NCBI GenBank assembly: GCA_045600965.1
Contig: JAZRYW010000003.1
Span: forward strand, 1 to 18,923
Direction: 5' to 3'
DNA from: RGIG6374 sp045600965
Lineage (GTDB): Bacteria; Bacteroidota; Bacteroidia; Bacteroidales; UBA932
DNA: 18,923 nt
Notes under the pieces: generated by a model
The model's input: only the letters and a program-made list of their open reading frames with translations
Database searches by the model: none
What the model was told of the DNA's origin: nothing
Shown: piece by piece, positions 6,375-15,277 of the stretch
How the letters are laid out: the number at the start of each line of letters is the position of its first letter
Position numbering within the stretch: the stretch's first letter is position 1
Program-made: the position numbers and the translations under genes

Positions 6375-7402
6375 AATTCTTTCTTGTTGTCTGAAAGGAA
6401 TGACTTCAGTGATTTTTCGAAATATTCCGGAATCCCTGCAAGGGGGACGGAAATCCTGCCGCCGGCGGCGTTGCGGTGGCCGCCTCCGTTGAAGAACCTG
6501 TTGGCCAGATCATTGACTGAGACCTCGCCCTTTGAGCGGAGCGACACCTTTGTCAGCCCGTTCTCCTGGGAGAAGAAGGCGGATATGTCGACATCGGCTA
6601 TGTTCAGCGGCAGATTGACGAAGCCCTCCGAGTCGCCTTTCCTGAAGGCGAAACGTTCCTTCTCTCCGTCGGAAAGTGTGATGTAGGCGGCCCTCAGTTC
6701 GGGAAGGACCACCATCTTCTCCGACAGCACATATCCCATCAGCCGCATTCTCTGTTCGGTGTGCGACGAAAGGACGGCCATCTGTATGCTCTCCTTGTCA
6801 ACACCTGCCTCGATGAGGAATGCCGACATACGCAACGTGCTTGGGTATAGCGAGTTGGCGTAGTTGTTGGTATCCGTCATCATCCCTGTGTAGAGCGACG
6901 TGGCGGTAGGGAGGTCTATTTCGCAGCCCATACCGCGAAGAGTGTCGAAAAGCACTTCGCAGGCCGATGACACTTCCGTTCTGGAGAATACGAAGTCGAA
7001 GAGGGCGGAGTCGGGGTTGAGGTGATGGTCTATCATCACCTTGTGAGCCGCGCTGCCGCGTATCAGCGGCTCGAGGCTCTCGGTGCGTTTCAGGGTGTTA
7101 AAATCTATGCAGAGTATAAGGTCTGCTGCCCCTATGACTCCGGCAATTTCATTGTCGTGCCCGTCACCCCACACCATAACAGTGCCCGCGCCTTCGCCGG
7201 CCGTGCCTTCTGCGAGGAACGACAGGAAGCCCGGGAACGCGCTGGGGAAGATGATGGCGGAGCGTTTGCCGAAATTGTGGCGGATCGCCCTTGCGGCCGC
7301 CGTGGCCGAACCGACGGAGTCGCCGTCGGGATTGTGATGGCCCACTATCACTATGTTTACGCTGTTTTCAATCAGCGTCCTGAGTCCTTTGATATCTTCC
7401 AT
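6368..7402 (-). CDS. nrnA: DHH-family phosphoesterase, NrnA-like (nanoRNase/pAp phosphatase)
   Basis: A 344-residue protein with the DHH-DHHA1 architecture of NrnA/YtqI. NrnA degrades 2-5 nt RNA and dephosphorylates 3'-phosphoadenosine 5'-phosphate; some relatives cleave pApA or pGpG. The metal-binding HHNPDGDSVGS (22-32) is followed by DHH at 125-127. A TGMMTDTNNYANS segment comes next, and the C-terminal substrate motif FFNGGGHRNAAGG contains H309. All core residues are present, so the enzyme should be active. The start ATG is 3 nt after the uvrA stop. A c-di-AMP phosphodiesterase of GdpP type is ruled out by the lack of membrane, PAS or GGDEF domains. Assignment to NrnA rather than another stand-alone DHH-DHHA1 enzyme rests on family resemblance. 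Confidence 0.85.
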   Translation of the reverse strand: MEDIKGLRTLIENSVNIVIVGHHNPDGDSVGSATAAARAIRHNFGKRSAIIFPSAFPGFLSFLAEGTAGEGAGTVMVWGDGHDNEIAGVIGAADLILCIDFNTLKRTESLEPLIRGSAAHKVMIDHHLNPDSALFDFVFSRTEVSSACEVLFDTLRGMGCEIDLPTATSLYTGMMTDTNNYANSLYPSTLRMSAFLIEAGVDKESIQMAVLSSHTEQRMRLMGYVLSEKMVVLPELRAAYITLSDGEKERFAFRKGDSEGFVNLPLNIADVDISAFFSQENGLTKVSLRSKGEVSVNDLANRFFNGGGHRNAAGGRISVPLAGIPEYFEKSLKSFLSDNKKELC

Positions 7403-7405
7403 AAT

Positions 7406-10174
7406 TCATTCTTTTGGGACACCCTCATATATGACGGTGCCTCCGTTGTCGCCGGCTTCGGGCCCCAGTTCTATCTCCCAGTCCGCGGCCCTTATCACGT
7501 CGAGGTTGTGTTCCACCACTATTATCGAGTGGCCTTTGGCCAGCAGGGCGCTGAAGGCCGAAAGCAGCTTGTTGATGTCGTGAAAATGCAGCCCGGTGGT
7601 GGGTTCGTCGAAGATGAACAGAATATGGCGGTTCTCCTTGCCGTCGTCCTTGGACAGGAACGAGGCAAGTTTCACCCTCTGGCTCTCGCCTCCGCTGAGC
7701 GAACTGCTGCTCTGTCCGAGTTTCACGTATCCAAGGCCCACGGCCTGCAGCGGCCGCAGTTTGTCGGCGATGCGCCTTGCCGTCGCGTCGTCCTGCGAGG
7801 AGAAGAATTCCCAGGCCTGGTCAACGCTCATATTCAGCACGTCGTTGATGTTCCTGCCCTTGTATTTCACTTCGAGTATGTCGGGAAGGAACCTCTGTCC
7901 TCCGCAGGATTCGCAGACCATTGTGACATCAGCCATAAACTGCATCTCCACGTGTATTATGCCTTCTCCCTGACAGTCCGGACAGCGTCCTCCGTCTATG
8001 TTGAAGGAGAAGTGGGAATGACCGTATCCGTTGAGCTTGGCGTAGGGCTGTTCGGAGAACAGCTTGCGGATGTCGTCGTAGACCTTGATGTATGTGGCGG
8101 GATTGGAGCGTGCGTTCTTCCCGATAGGGTTCTGGTCCACGTATTCCACGGCGGTGATATGGTCCACCGCACCGGTCAGGGCGCGATGCCTGCCGGGCTT
8201 TTCGCCCATCTGGTTTATCCTGCGGTAGAGGGCGGGGTAGAGGGTTTCTCCAACGAGGCTGCTCTTGCCCGAGCCGGACACCCCGGTGACTACGGTAAGG
8301 CAGTGCAGGGGGAAGCGCACGTCGATGTCCTTGAGATTGTTGTGCGATGCGCCCAGCAGCTCTATGAATGAACAGGGTGTGCGGCGTAGGGAGGGTCTTT
8401 CGACCTTTCTCAGCCCGGTGAGGTAATCTAACGTGAGGGACCTCCCTCCATCAGGCCTTCCGCCTGCCTCCGTTGAGACGGGCAGATCCGCAAGGCTTCC
8501 GCAGAAGACCGTCTCCCCGCCGAGAGATCCTGCGCCGGGGCCTATGTCGATAAGGCAGTCGGCGGCGCGGATGATCTGCTCATCGTGCTCGACCACCACC
8601 ACGGTGTTGCCCAGATCCCTCAGTCTCTTGAGAACGGCAATGAGCTTCTGCGTGTCGCGGGAATGGAGGCCTATCGAGGGTTCGTCAAGAATATAGAGCG
8701 ATCCAACGAGGTTGCTGCTGAGCGAGCTGACAAGGTTGATGCGCTGGCTCTCACCTCCTGACAGAGTGTTTGAAGGGCGGTCGGGGGTGAGGTATCCGAG
8801 CCCCACCGAATCGATGTATTCCAGACGGGTCACAATCTCCTTTATGGGCCTTGCGCCCACGCTGCGGTCATAGTCGTCGAGTTCGAGACCTTTGAAGAAC
8901 TCGAGAAGTCCGGTGATTGTCATCGACATCAGTTCGGATATGTTCTTTCCGCCTATCCTTACCCAAAGCGCCTCCCGGCGCAGTCTTGCCCCCCTGCATT
9001 CGGGGCAGACCGTCCTTCCCGAATAGCGGGTGAGCATATACTTGTACTGTATCTTGTATTTCTTCTCCTCCACCATCGCGAAGAACGGATATATGCCCGT
9101 GAAGAAATCGTTTCCGTTCCAGAGAGTCTTCTTCTGCCCGTCCGTCAGTTCGCGGTAGGGCCGGTGGATGGGGAAGTCGAAGCGCCAGGCGTTGTTGACG
9201 AGCTGCTCCTTGTACTTGCACATCACTTCGCCTTTCCAGCAGGCCACGGCATCGTCATAGACGCTCAGGGAAGGGTCGGGGATGACGAGCTGTTCGTCGA
9301 CGCCGGTGATTTTCCCGAATCCGCCGCAGGTGGGGCAGGCACCCAGAGGGCTGTTGAAGTTGAACATGGTCTCGTCGGGCTGGGAGAATACCATTCCGTC
9401 CGCCTTGAAGGTTGACGAGAACGTGACCATACCATTTCCGGAAAGCACCGCGATGGTGCCGTCACCGTGCTTGAATGCAGTCTGCACGGAGTCGAGTATG
9501 ATGGCCCTGTTGTCTTCGCTGCCTTCCGATTCGAGCCTGTCCACAAGTATCCAGCAACGGCCACGCTCCAGCGCGCTTATGTCCTGCAGGGCGTTGTCAA
9601 TCTTCAGGATGACGGGTTCGCCGCCATTCCCGGGAACTGTGCATATTCTTGAGAATCCCTCCTTCTTGAGGTCGAGCAGCATTTCCACGGGACTGTCAGT
9701 GCTCTGCCGCAGGGCGGCGAGCAGGTTGACGACAGTGCCTTCGGGAAGCGAGAGTATGTGCTCGCACACGCTGCGGGCGGTGTCGCATCTGACCTCGCGG
9801 CCGCTGATGGGGGAGAAGGTCCTGCCTATTCTGGCAAACAGCAGTTTGAAGTAGTCATATATCTCCGTGCTTGTCCCTACCGTGGAGCGGGGGTTGGAGG
9901 TGTTGACTTTCTGGCCGATGGCTATTGCGGGAGGTATACCCTCTATCATATCGACGGCCGGTTTGGACATACGGCCGAGGAACTGCCTGGCAAATGCGGA
10001 CAGGCTCTCGGCGAATCTGCGCTGGCCCTCCGCGAAAAGGGTGTCGAATGCAAGTGAGGACTTCCCGGAGCCTGACACGCCGGTTATGACCACGAGCTTC
10101 GAGCGTGGAATCTCCACGTCGATGCCCTTGAGGTTGTTCTCCCTCGCGTTTCGGATTATGATGTTTCCGTTCAT
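7406..10174 (-). CDS. uvrA: UvrA, excinuclease ABC subunit A (variant lacking one CxxC module)
   Basis: A 922-residue ABC ATPase that finds DNA lesions and loads UvrB in nucleotide excision repair. The first Walker A is GVSGSGKS (32-39), and RFAESLSAFARQFLG and NPRSTVGTSTEIYDY are classic UvrA segments. Both ABC signature blocks are intact (LSGGESQRINLVSSL and LSGGESQRVKLASFL), each followed by a Walker B with DEP. The C-terminal zinc module CPDC..CESC is complete and CPTC is at 280-283. Where typical UvrA has CPxCG after the LLFARxG segment, this protein reads FSPISG with no cysteines. I recall such sequences from a second UvrA type in Bacteroidota. The start overlaps the stop of the upstream relA as ATGA, so translation is probably coupled. 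Confidence 0.93.
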   Translation of the reverse strand: MNGNIIIRNARENNLKGIDVEIPRSKLVVITGVSGSGKSSLAFDTLFAEGQRRFAESLSAFARQFLGRMSKPAVDMIEGIPPAIAIGQKVNTSNPRSTVGTSTEIYDYFKLLFARIGRTFSPISGREVRCDTARSVCEHILSLPEGTVVNLLAALRQSTDSPVEMLLDLKKEGFSRICTVPGNGGEPVILKIDNALQDISALERGRCWILVDRLESEGSEDNRAIILDSVQTAFKHGDGTIAVLSGNGMVTFSSTFKADGMVFSQPDETMFNFNSPLGACPTCGGFGKITGVDEQLVIPDPSLSVYDDAVACWKGEVMCKYKEQLVNNAWRFDFPIHRPYRELTDGQKKTLWNGNDFFTGIYPFFAMVEEKKYKIQYKYMLTRYSGRTVCPECRGARLRREALWVRIGGKNISELMSMTITGLLEFFKGLELDDYDRSVGARPIKEIVTRLEYIDSVGLGYLTPDRPSNTLSGGESQRINLVSSLSSNLVGSLYILDEPSIGLHSRDTQKLIAVLKRLRDLGNTVVVVEHDEQIIRAADCLIDIGPGAGSLGGETVFCGSLADLPVSTEAGGRPDGGRSLTLDYLTGLRKVERPSLRRTPCSFIELLGASHNNLKDIDVRFPLHCLTVVTGVSGSGKSSLVGETLYPALYRRINQMGEKPGRHRALTGAVDHITAVEYVDQNPIGKNARSNPATYIKVYDDIRKLFSEQPYAKLNGYGHSHFSFNIDGGRCPDCQGEGIIHVEMQFMADVTMVCESCGGQRFLPDILEVKYKGRNINDVLNMSVDQAWEFFSSQDDATARRIADKLRPLQAVGLGYVKLGQSSSSLSGGESQRVKLASFLSKDDGKENRHILFIFDEPTTGLHFHDINKLLSAFSALLAKGHSIIVVEHNLDVIRAADWEIELGPEAGDNGGTVIYEGVPKE

Positions 10175-12285
10175 CGCGATACGTTGGCTACGCCCCTGAT
10201 TTTTTTCAGCGCGTGAATTACACTGTCAAGTTCCTTGTTGGAAGGTACGAGGAGGCGGAAGTCGGTGTGGTCGGCCTCCTTTCCCCTGCGGGCTTTTGAG
10301 TTGACGGACTTCACCGTGACGTGGAAGCCCGCCACGCAGGTCAGTATCTGGTTGCCGGTCACGGGGTCTCCGTCGTAATATACCCTCAACGAGGTTTCGA
10401 AACTGCTGGTGTTGGCATCTATCCTCCAGCGGACCTTCTGAATGCGGTAGGGGTAGTTCTGAATGAGCCTCTGTGCGTTGGGGCAGGAGATGCGGTGTAT
10501 CTTGATGCCCTCCTTCGCCGTCACGAAACCGAACACGTCGTCCCCGAAGATGGGGTTGCAGCATTTGGACATCTTGTACTGCAGGCCTCCGAGGTTGCTT
10601 CCGATGACGAGCACGTCGCTCTGCGAATCCTGCTTCTGCTCCACGACCCTGCGTTCCCGTACCTGCCCGGCCTCAGCCCTTTCGCGGCTTCTGATTATCG
10701 AGTCCTTGATTTCCACCACACTCAGCTGCTCCGAGCCTATGGCGGCGAAAAGGGCCGTGAGGGTGCGGTATGGGCTTTTCTTGAGGAAGGCGTTTATCTC
10801 CTCATCGGAGAATTCAAGCTTCCAGTTCCTGCTGCGCCTTTCCAGAATCTCCCTTCCGAGCGCAGCCAGGCGGTTCTCCTCCTCCTTGAGCTTTCGGCGT
10901 ATGACGTTCCTTGCCTTTTCGGACACGACGAACTTCAGCCAGTCCTGCGAGGGTTTCTGGTTGACGTTCTTCTGTATCTCTACCACATCGCCGGTGGAAA
11001 GCCTGTCCTTGATGGAGGCCTGCCGTCCGTTGATGCGTCCGCCGGTGCATTTCAATCCGAGCTGGGTGTGAACCTCGAATGCGAAGTCGAGCACGGTGGC
11101 GCCGTTCTTCATACGGTGAAGGTCGCCGTTGGGCGTGAAGATGTATATCGTGTCGAACTTGAAGTCCTTGTCCTCATCCTCCACCTCCTCAGCGCTTTCC
11201 AGGCGCCCGCGCACCTTGGAGAGCCAGATGTCGAGTTCGGAGTCACGGGTGTTGCCCTTGTAGAGCCAGTGGGCGGCCGCGCCTTTCTCCGCGTCGAAGT
11301 CCATACGCTCGGTGCGTATCTGCACCTCGAGGGCCACGCCCTGACGGTTGTGCACTGTGGTGTGGAGCGATTCGTAGCCGTTGGCCTTGGGCTGGGATAT
11401 CCAGTCGCGAAGGCGGCTCGTGTCGGGAGTGTATTCTTCCGTGACGAGCGAATATACCTTCCAGCAGAGTTCCTTCTCCTGCTCCGGAGCGGCCTCTATG
11501 ATGAACCTTATGGCCATCACGTCATATACCTGCTCGAAGGGGATGTTCTGACGCACCATCTTCTTCCAGATGGAGAAGGCGGCCTTGGTACGGGCCTTGA
11601 GGTGGTATTTGATGCCGGCCGCATCGAGCTTGCCCTCGAGGGGGATGACGAAGTCACGGAAGAGGTCGTCGCGCTCCTTCTGCGTTGCCAGAAGCTTGTT
11701 GGAAATGGCACGGTACTGCTCCGGCTCGTTGTACTTGAAGACGATGTTCTCCATCTCGCCCTTGAGGTTGTAGAGCCCGAGCTTGTGGGCGAGCGGGATA
11801 TAGAGGAGTTCGGTCTCTATTATCTTGCGGTCCTGGCTTGACTTGCGTATGAACTGTAGGTTGCGGAGCACCTCGAGCCTGTCGGCCAGCTTTATGAGCG
11901 TCACCCTCGGATCGTCGGAGCAGGATACAATGAGCTTGCGGTAGTTGTCGGCCTGCAGGTTGGTGTTCATCGCGCGTATCTGCGATATCTTGTTGAGCCC
12001 CTGGGCGAGCTTGCCCACCTCGGCGGGAAAACCGGCGCATTGGGCCGTGCACTGCTGATCGAACCTTGCCGCCTCGTGCACGAACACCGCAGCCACTGAA
12101 TTTGCGTCGAGACCGAGCACGGTGGTCACTATCTCCGCCACTGTGAGGGGGTGCTCGATGAAGGGGTGGCCTTCGGCGCGCATCATTCCGCTCACGGCCT
12201 TCTCCGTGAGCCTGTATGCCCTTTCTATCATACGGCCGTCGTCTGCGACGGGGTATCTTGCTGTTATTTCCTCAATTGTCATCAT
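10171..12285 (-). CDS. relA: RelA/SpoT-family (p)ppGpp synthetase, RelA-type with degenerate HD domain
   Basis: A 704-residue long RSH protein that makes the stringent-response alarmone from ATP and GDP/GTP. Order: HD-like domain (about 20-150), synthetase (about 215-345), TGS (about 378-440), helical region, a conserved-Cys domain with KCCNP (C575-C576), and a C-terminal ACT domain. The synthetase looks intact: YDVMAIRF, PKANGYESLHTTV and LEVQIRT with E320. The hydrolase half keeps H45, H70 and D135. However, the expected HDxxED reads HEAARF (70-75), so the metal-site Asp is Glu and the catalytic Glu-Asp pair is gone. Net synthesis, as in RelA, is therefore likely; a separate SpoT-like hydrolase should exist elsewhere. 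It starts 6 nt after uvrB and overlaps uvrA by 4 nt. Confidence 0.92.
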   Translation of the reverse strand: MMTIEEITARYPVADDGRMIERAYRLTEKAVSGMMRAEGHPFIEHPLTVAEIVTTVLGLDANSVAAVFVHEAARFDQQCTAQCAGFPAEVGKLAQGLNKISQIRAMNTNLQADNYRKLIVSCSDDPRVTLIKLADRLEVLRNLQFIRKSSQDRKIIETELLYIPLAHKLGLYNLKGEMENIVFKYNEPEQYRAISNKLLATQKERDDLFRDFVIPLEGKLDAAGIKYHLKARTKAAFSIWKKMVRQNIPFEQVYDVMAIRFIIEAAPEQEKELCWKVYSLVTEEYTPDTSRLRDWISQPKANGYESLHTTVHNRQGVALEVQIRTERMDFDAEKGAAAHWLYKGNTRDSELDIWLSKVRGRLESAEEVEDEDKDFKFDTIYIFTPNGDLHRMKNGATVLDFAFEVHTQLGLKCTGGRINGRQASIKDRLSTGDVVEIQKNVNQKPSQDWLKFVVSEKARNVIRRKLKEEENRLAALGREILERRSRNWKLEFSDEEINAFLKKSPYRTLTALFAAIGSEQLSVVEIKDSIIRSRERAEAGQVRERRVVEQKQDSQSDVLVIGSNLGGLQYKMSKCCNPIFGDDVFGFVTAKEGIKIHRISCPNAQRLIQNYPYRIQKVRWRIDANTSSFETSLRVYYDGDPVTGNQILTCVAGFHVTVKSVNSKARRGKEADHTDFRLLVPSNKELDSVIHALKKIRGVANVSR

Positions 12286-12291
12286 AACTTT

Positions 12292-14292
12292 CTATTTCCT
12301 GTCAAGAAGCAGTTTCAGGGCGTTCATCTCGTCGCGCGCCCGGGCGGCGCCGATGAAGTCGAGTTCCGCTGCCGCCGCCTCCATCCTTTCGCGGGCGGCG
12401 AGCACGGCATTGTGAAGCTGCCTGGCATCCATATTCGCGATTATCGGGTCCTCGGCGAGCGTCCTTGCCCCCGACGAGGTCTGCTGGGAGTAATCCTTCG
12501 CCGCATAGAGGACGTTGCGTGTGCGCGTCTCTATCTGGAGCGGAGTTATGTTGTGCTCCCTGTTGTAGCGCTGCTGCTTTTCGCGGCGGCGGTTGGTCTG
12601 GTCGATGGTGCGCTGCATCGAGCCGGTGATGGTGTCGGCATAGAAGATGACTTTCCCGTTGACGTTCCTGGCGGCCCTTCCGGCTGTCTGGGTGAGCGAA
12701 CGGTCGGAGCGCAGGAACCCTTCCTTGTCGGCATCGAGTATGGCCACCAGAGCCACGCTCGGAATGTCCAGGCCTTCGCGGAGCAGGTTCACGCCCACCA
12801 GGACGTCGAACATCCCGGATTTGAAATCCTCTATTATCTGCACCCTCTCCATCGTGTCCACGTCGGAATGGATGTATCTTGTGCGGATTCCGGCCCGCTC
12901 CAGATAGCTGTTAAGCTCCTCAGCCATACGCTTGGTGAGAGTCGTGACGAGCACCCTGCGGTCAAGTTCGGATGTGCGCCTTATCTCTTCGAGCAGATCG
13001 TCTATCTGCCCCTCTATCGGACGGACCTCTATCGGGGGGTCGAGCAGGCCTGTGGGCCGGACCACCTGTTCGGCTATCACCCCTTCGCTCTTCTCCAGTT
13101 CATAATCGCCCGGGGTGGCGCTGACGAACAGTTTCTGGCCGGTGATGGCCTCGAATTCATCGAATTTCAACGGTCTGTTGTCGGCGGCGGCCGGCAGCCT
13201 GAATCCGTATTCTATGAGGTTTATCTTGCGGGCCCGGTCACCTCCGAACATCGCGCTGACCTGGGGCAGTGTGACGTGGCTTTCGTCTATGAAGGTCAGG
13301 AAGTCCTTCGGGAAATAGTCTATCAGGCAGAACGGCCTCATTCCGGCCTGGCGGCCGTCGAAATAACGGGAGTAGTTCTCTATGCCGGAGCAGTAGCCGA
13401 GCTCCTTTATCATCTCCATATCATATTCCACACGGCCGCGCAGCCGCTTGGCCTCGAGATGCTTGCCTATGCTGGAGAAGTATTCGCACTGCCGGTTCAT
13501 ATCGTCCTGAATCTGCGTTATCGCCGATTTTATGCGTTCCCTGGTGGTGACGAAGTTGTTGGCCGGGTATATGGATATCTCGTCGAGGTATTCTACCGTG
13601 GCGCCGCTCACGGGGTCTATCATCTGCACGTCCTCCACTTCGTTGCCGAAGAAGAGTATGCGGCAGCCGAAATCGCCGTAGGCAAGGCAGATGTCGATGC
13701 ATTCCCCGTTCACGCGGAAAGTGCCTCTCTTGAAATCGGTCTCGCTGCGGCTGTAGAGAGCGTCCACCAGCTGGTGCATAAGGTTCAGCCGGGAGAGTTT
13801 CTGCCCCTTCCTGACGGTGACGGTGGTGGAATGGAAGTCGTCCGGGTTGCCTATGCCGTAGAGGCAGGACACGGATGATATCACTATCACGTCGCGCCTT
13901 CCGGAAAGTAGGGCGGAGGTGGCGTTGAGGCGCAGCGCGTCAATCTCCTCGTTGATGCTCAGGTCCTTCTCTATGTACGTGTCGGTCACCGGCAGGTATG
14001 CCTCGGGCTGGTAGTAGTCATAGTAGGATACGAAATATTCCACGGCATTTTCCGGGAAGAAGGCCTTGAACTCGCTGTAGAGCTGGGCGGCAAGGGTCTT
14101 GTTGTGGCTCAGCACGAGCGTGGGGCGCTGCAGGCGTTCTATGATGTTCGCCATTGTGAAGGTCTTGCCGCTGCCCGTGACTCCGAGCAGCGTGGCGCAG
14201 GGGGCTCCCGCCTCGAATGCGGAGCAAATCTGCCCGATGGCTTCGGGCTGGTCGCCCGTGGGGCTGTATGGCGAATGCAGTTTGAATTCCAT
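12292..14292 (-). CDS. uvrB: UvrB, excinuclease ABC subunit B
   Basis: A 666-residue helicase-like damage-verification subunit of nucleotide excision repair, of normal length. It begins with PYSPTGDQPEAI and has Walker A GVTGSGKT (37-44). The beta-hairpin segment YYDYYQPEAYLP clamps damaged DNA. It also has a DESH box, helicase motifs ending in QTAGRAARN, and a C-terminal UVR motif (about 627-660) that binds UvrC or UvrA. The ATG at 14290-14292 is chosen because MEFKLHSPYSP aligns with normal UvrB starts. The frame stays open a further 319 codons upstream, but that extension is antisense-free, low-complexity sequence over the peptidase gene. It starts 2 nt after the peptidase stop and ends 6 nt before relA. 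Confidence 0.95.
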   Translation of the reverse strand: MEFKLHSPYSPTGDQPEAIGQICSAFEAGAPCATLLGVTGSGKTFTMANIIERLQRPTLVLSHNKTLAAQLYSEFKAFFPENAVEYFVSYYDYYQPEAYLPVTDTYIEKDLSINEEIDALRLNATSALLSGRRDVIVISSVSCLYGIGNPDDFHSTTVTVRKGQKLSRLNLMHQLVDALYSRSETDFKRGTFRVNGECIDICLAYGDFGCRILFFGNEVEDVQMIDPVSGATVEYLDEISIYPANNFVTTRERIKSAITQIQDDMNRQCEYFSSIGKHLEAKRLRGRVEYDMEMIKELGYCSGIENYSRYFDGRQAGMRPFCLIDYFPKDFLTFIDESHVTLPQVSAMFGGDRARKINLIEYGFRLPAAADNRPLKFDEFEAITGQKLFVSATPGDYELEKSEGVIAEQVVRPTGLLDPPIEVRPIEGQIDDLLEEIRRTSELDRRVLVTTLTKRMAEELNSYLERAGIRTRYIHSDVDTMERVQIIEDFKSGMFDVLVGVNLLREGLDIPSVALVAILDADKEGFLRSDRSLTQTAGRAARNVNGKVIFYADTITGSMQRTIDQTNRRREKQQRYNREHNITPLQIETRTRNVLYAAKDYSQQTSSGARTLAEDPIIANMDARQLHNAVLAARERMEAAAAELDFIGAARARDEMNALKLLLDRK

Positions 14293-14294
14293 AA

Positions 14295-15257
14295 TCAGCG
14301 TGAGCTTGCCATCTGGCGGATGTAGTAATATATGAGCATCGTGCGCTTCGACATTGCGTTGAAGTCGAGTATCCCTATGTCGTCGGTCGGCTTGTAGGTG
14401 TGGTCGTGGAAGCCCGAAGTGAAGAGCACCGACGGTATGCTCCTGTCGGCGAAGGCCACCTGGTCGGACATACGGTAGGCCACGTCGGTGAATTTCCTGC
14501 TCCCGTAGAAGGTGAAGTCGATGTAGAGCCCTATGCGGTGCCGGGCTTCGGCGGAGAGCAGCGAACTGCGGAAATTCTTGTCGGCCCATTTCCCGCCGAG
14601 GGCGATGATATAGTCCTGCCCGCGCGCATCCTCGGGAGGGACGAGCGAAGTCCCTGTCATATCGAGGTTGATGACCTGCACTATCTGGCTGTTCTGCATC
14701 TTGAGATGCCTTGCGAACCATTCCGCTCCGGCGTTGTTGTGCTCCTTGCCGTCCGTGGCAAGGAAGATGATGTTCCTCGAGAGGTTCTTCTCCCTGACGC
14801 TCTGCTTGCTGAACATACGGGCAAGCGTCACCAGCATCGCGACTCCGGAGGCGTTGTCGTCGGCGCCGTTGTAGATACGGCCGTTTATCGTGCCGATATG
14901 GTCGTAGTGCGCCGTGACTATGATGTATTCGGAGGAGAGGGTGTTGCTGCGTATTATTCCGGCCACGTTGCGCAATACGAGCGTGTCCTGCCTGAACGAC
15001 TGGGTGTAGTACCTCAGGCCGTTGTATGGCAGCAGCCCTGTGCGGCGGAAATTGTAGACTATGGAGTTGGAGGCGATGAAATGTCCCTGTGTCCCGCACT
15101 CGCGTCCCTGGTCGAGGTCGTCGGCCAGGCTCTCCACAAGGGAACGCAGTTCCCCCGGGGCGGCAATCCCTTCCAGCTCCCGCGTCAGGGATGCATTCTG
15201 GGCTGATCCGCAGAATGTGGCGGCAAGCAGAAGGACAAGGATGGCGCAATTTTTCAT
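14295..15257 (-). CDS. M28-like metallopeptidase, exported, with altered catalytic-base residue
   Basis: A 320-residue protein with an N-terminal signal peptide (cleavage probably near GSAQ, residues 17-20), so periplasmic. The fold matches M28 zinc peptidases. Apparent metal ligands are H117 (in AHYDH), D133 (GADDNASG), E172, D199 (INLDMTGT) and H284 (SGFHDHTYKPTDD). In active M28 enzymes the residue before the E172 equivalent is the glutamate general base. Here it is K171 (codon AAG at 14745-14747), in ATDGKEHNNAG. Either catalysis differs or the protein is a non-peptidase binder. It is the first gene of the six-gene run, so the repair and alarmone genes are downstream of its promoter. No functional link between this protein and repair is evident. 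Confidence 0.82.
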   Translation of the reverse strand: MKNCAILVLLLAATFCGSAQNASLTRELEGIAAPGELRSLVESLADDLDQGRECGTQGHFIASNSIVYNFRRTGLLPYNGLRYYTQSFRQDTLVLRNVAGIIRSNTLSSEYIIVTAHYDHIGTINGRIYNGADDNASGVAMLVTLARMFSKQSVREKNLSRNIIFLATDGKEHNNAGAEWFARHLKMQNSQIVQVINLDMTGTSLVPPEDARGQDYIIALGGKWADKNFRSSLLSAEARHRIGLYIDFTFYGSRKFTDVAYRMSDQVAFADRSIPSVLFTSGFHDHTYKPTDDIGILDFNAMSKRTMLIYYYIRQMASSR

Positions 15258-15277
15258 CGGCTTCTACAATAAGGTTA

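Noticed and set aside
7022..8371. 449-codon plus-strand frame opposite nrnA and uvrA
   Set aside because: Antisense shadow of two conserved genes, with no recognisable domain.
10321..13878. Long open frames (506 and 575 codons) on the plus strand opposite relA and uvrB
   Set aside because: They are antisense to intact, well-recognised genes. Their composition (Val/Gly/Glu/His-rich) is typical of shadows in GC-rich DNA, and no family motif is seen.
14293..15249. In-frame upstream extension of uvrB by 319 codons, giving a 985-residue frame
   Set aside because: It overlaps the whole peptidase gene in another frame. The extension is Arg/His/Pro-rich shadow sequence, while UvrB is complete from 14292.
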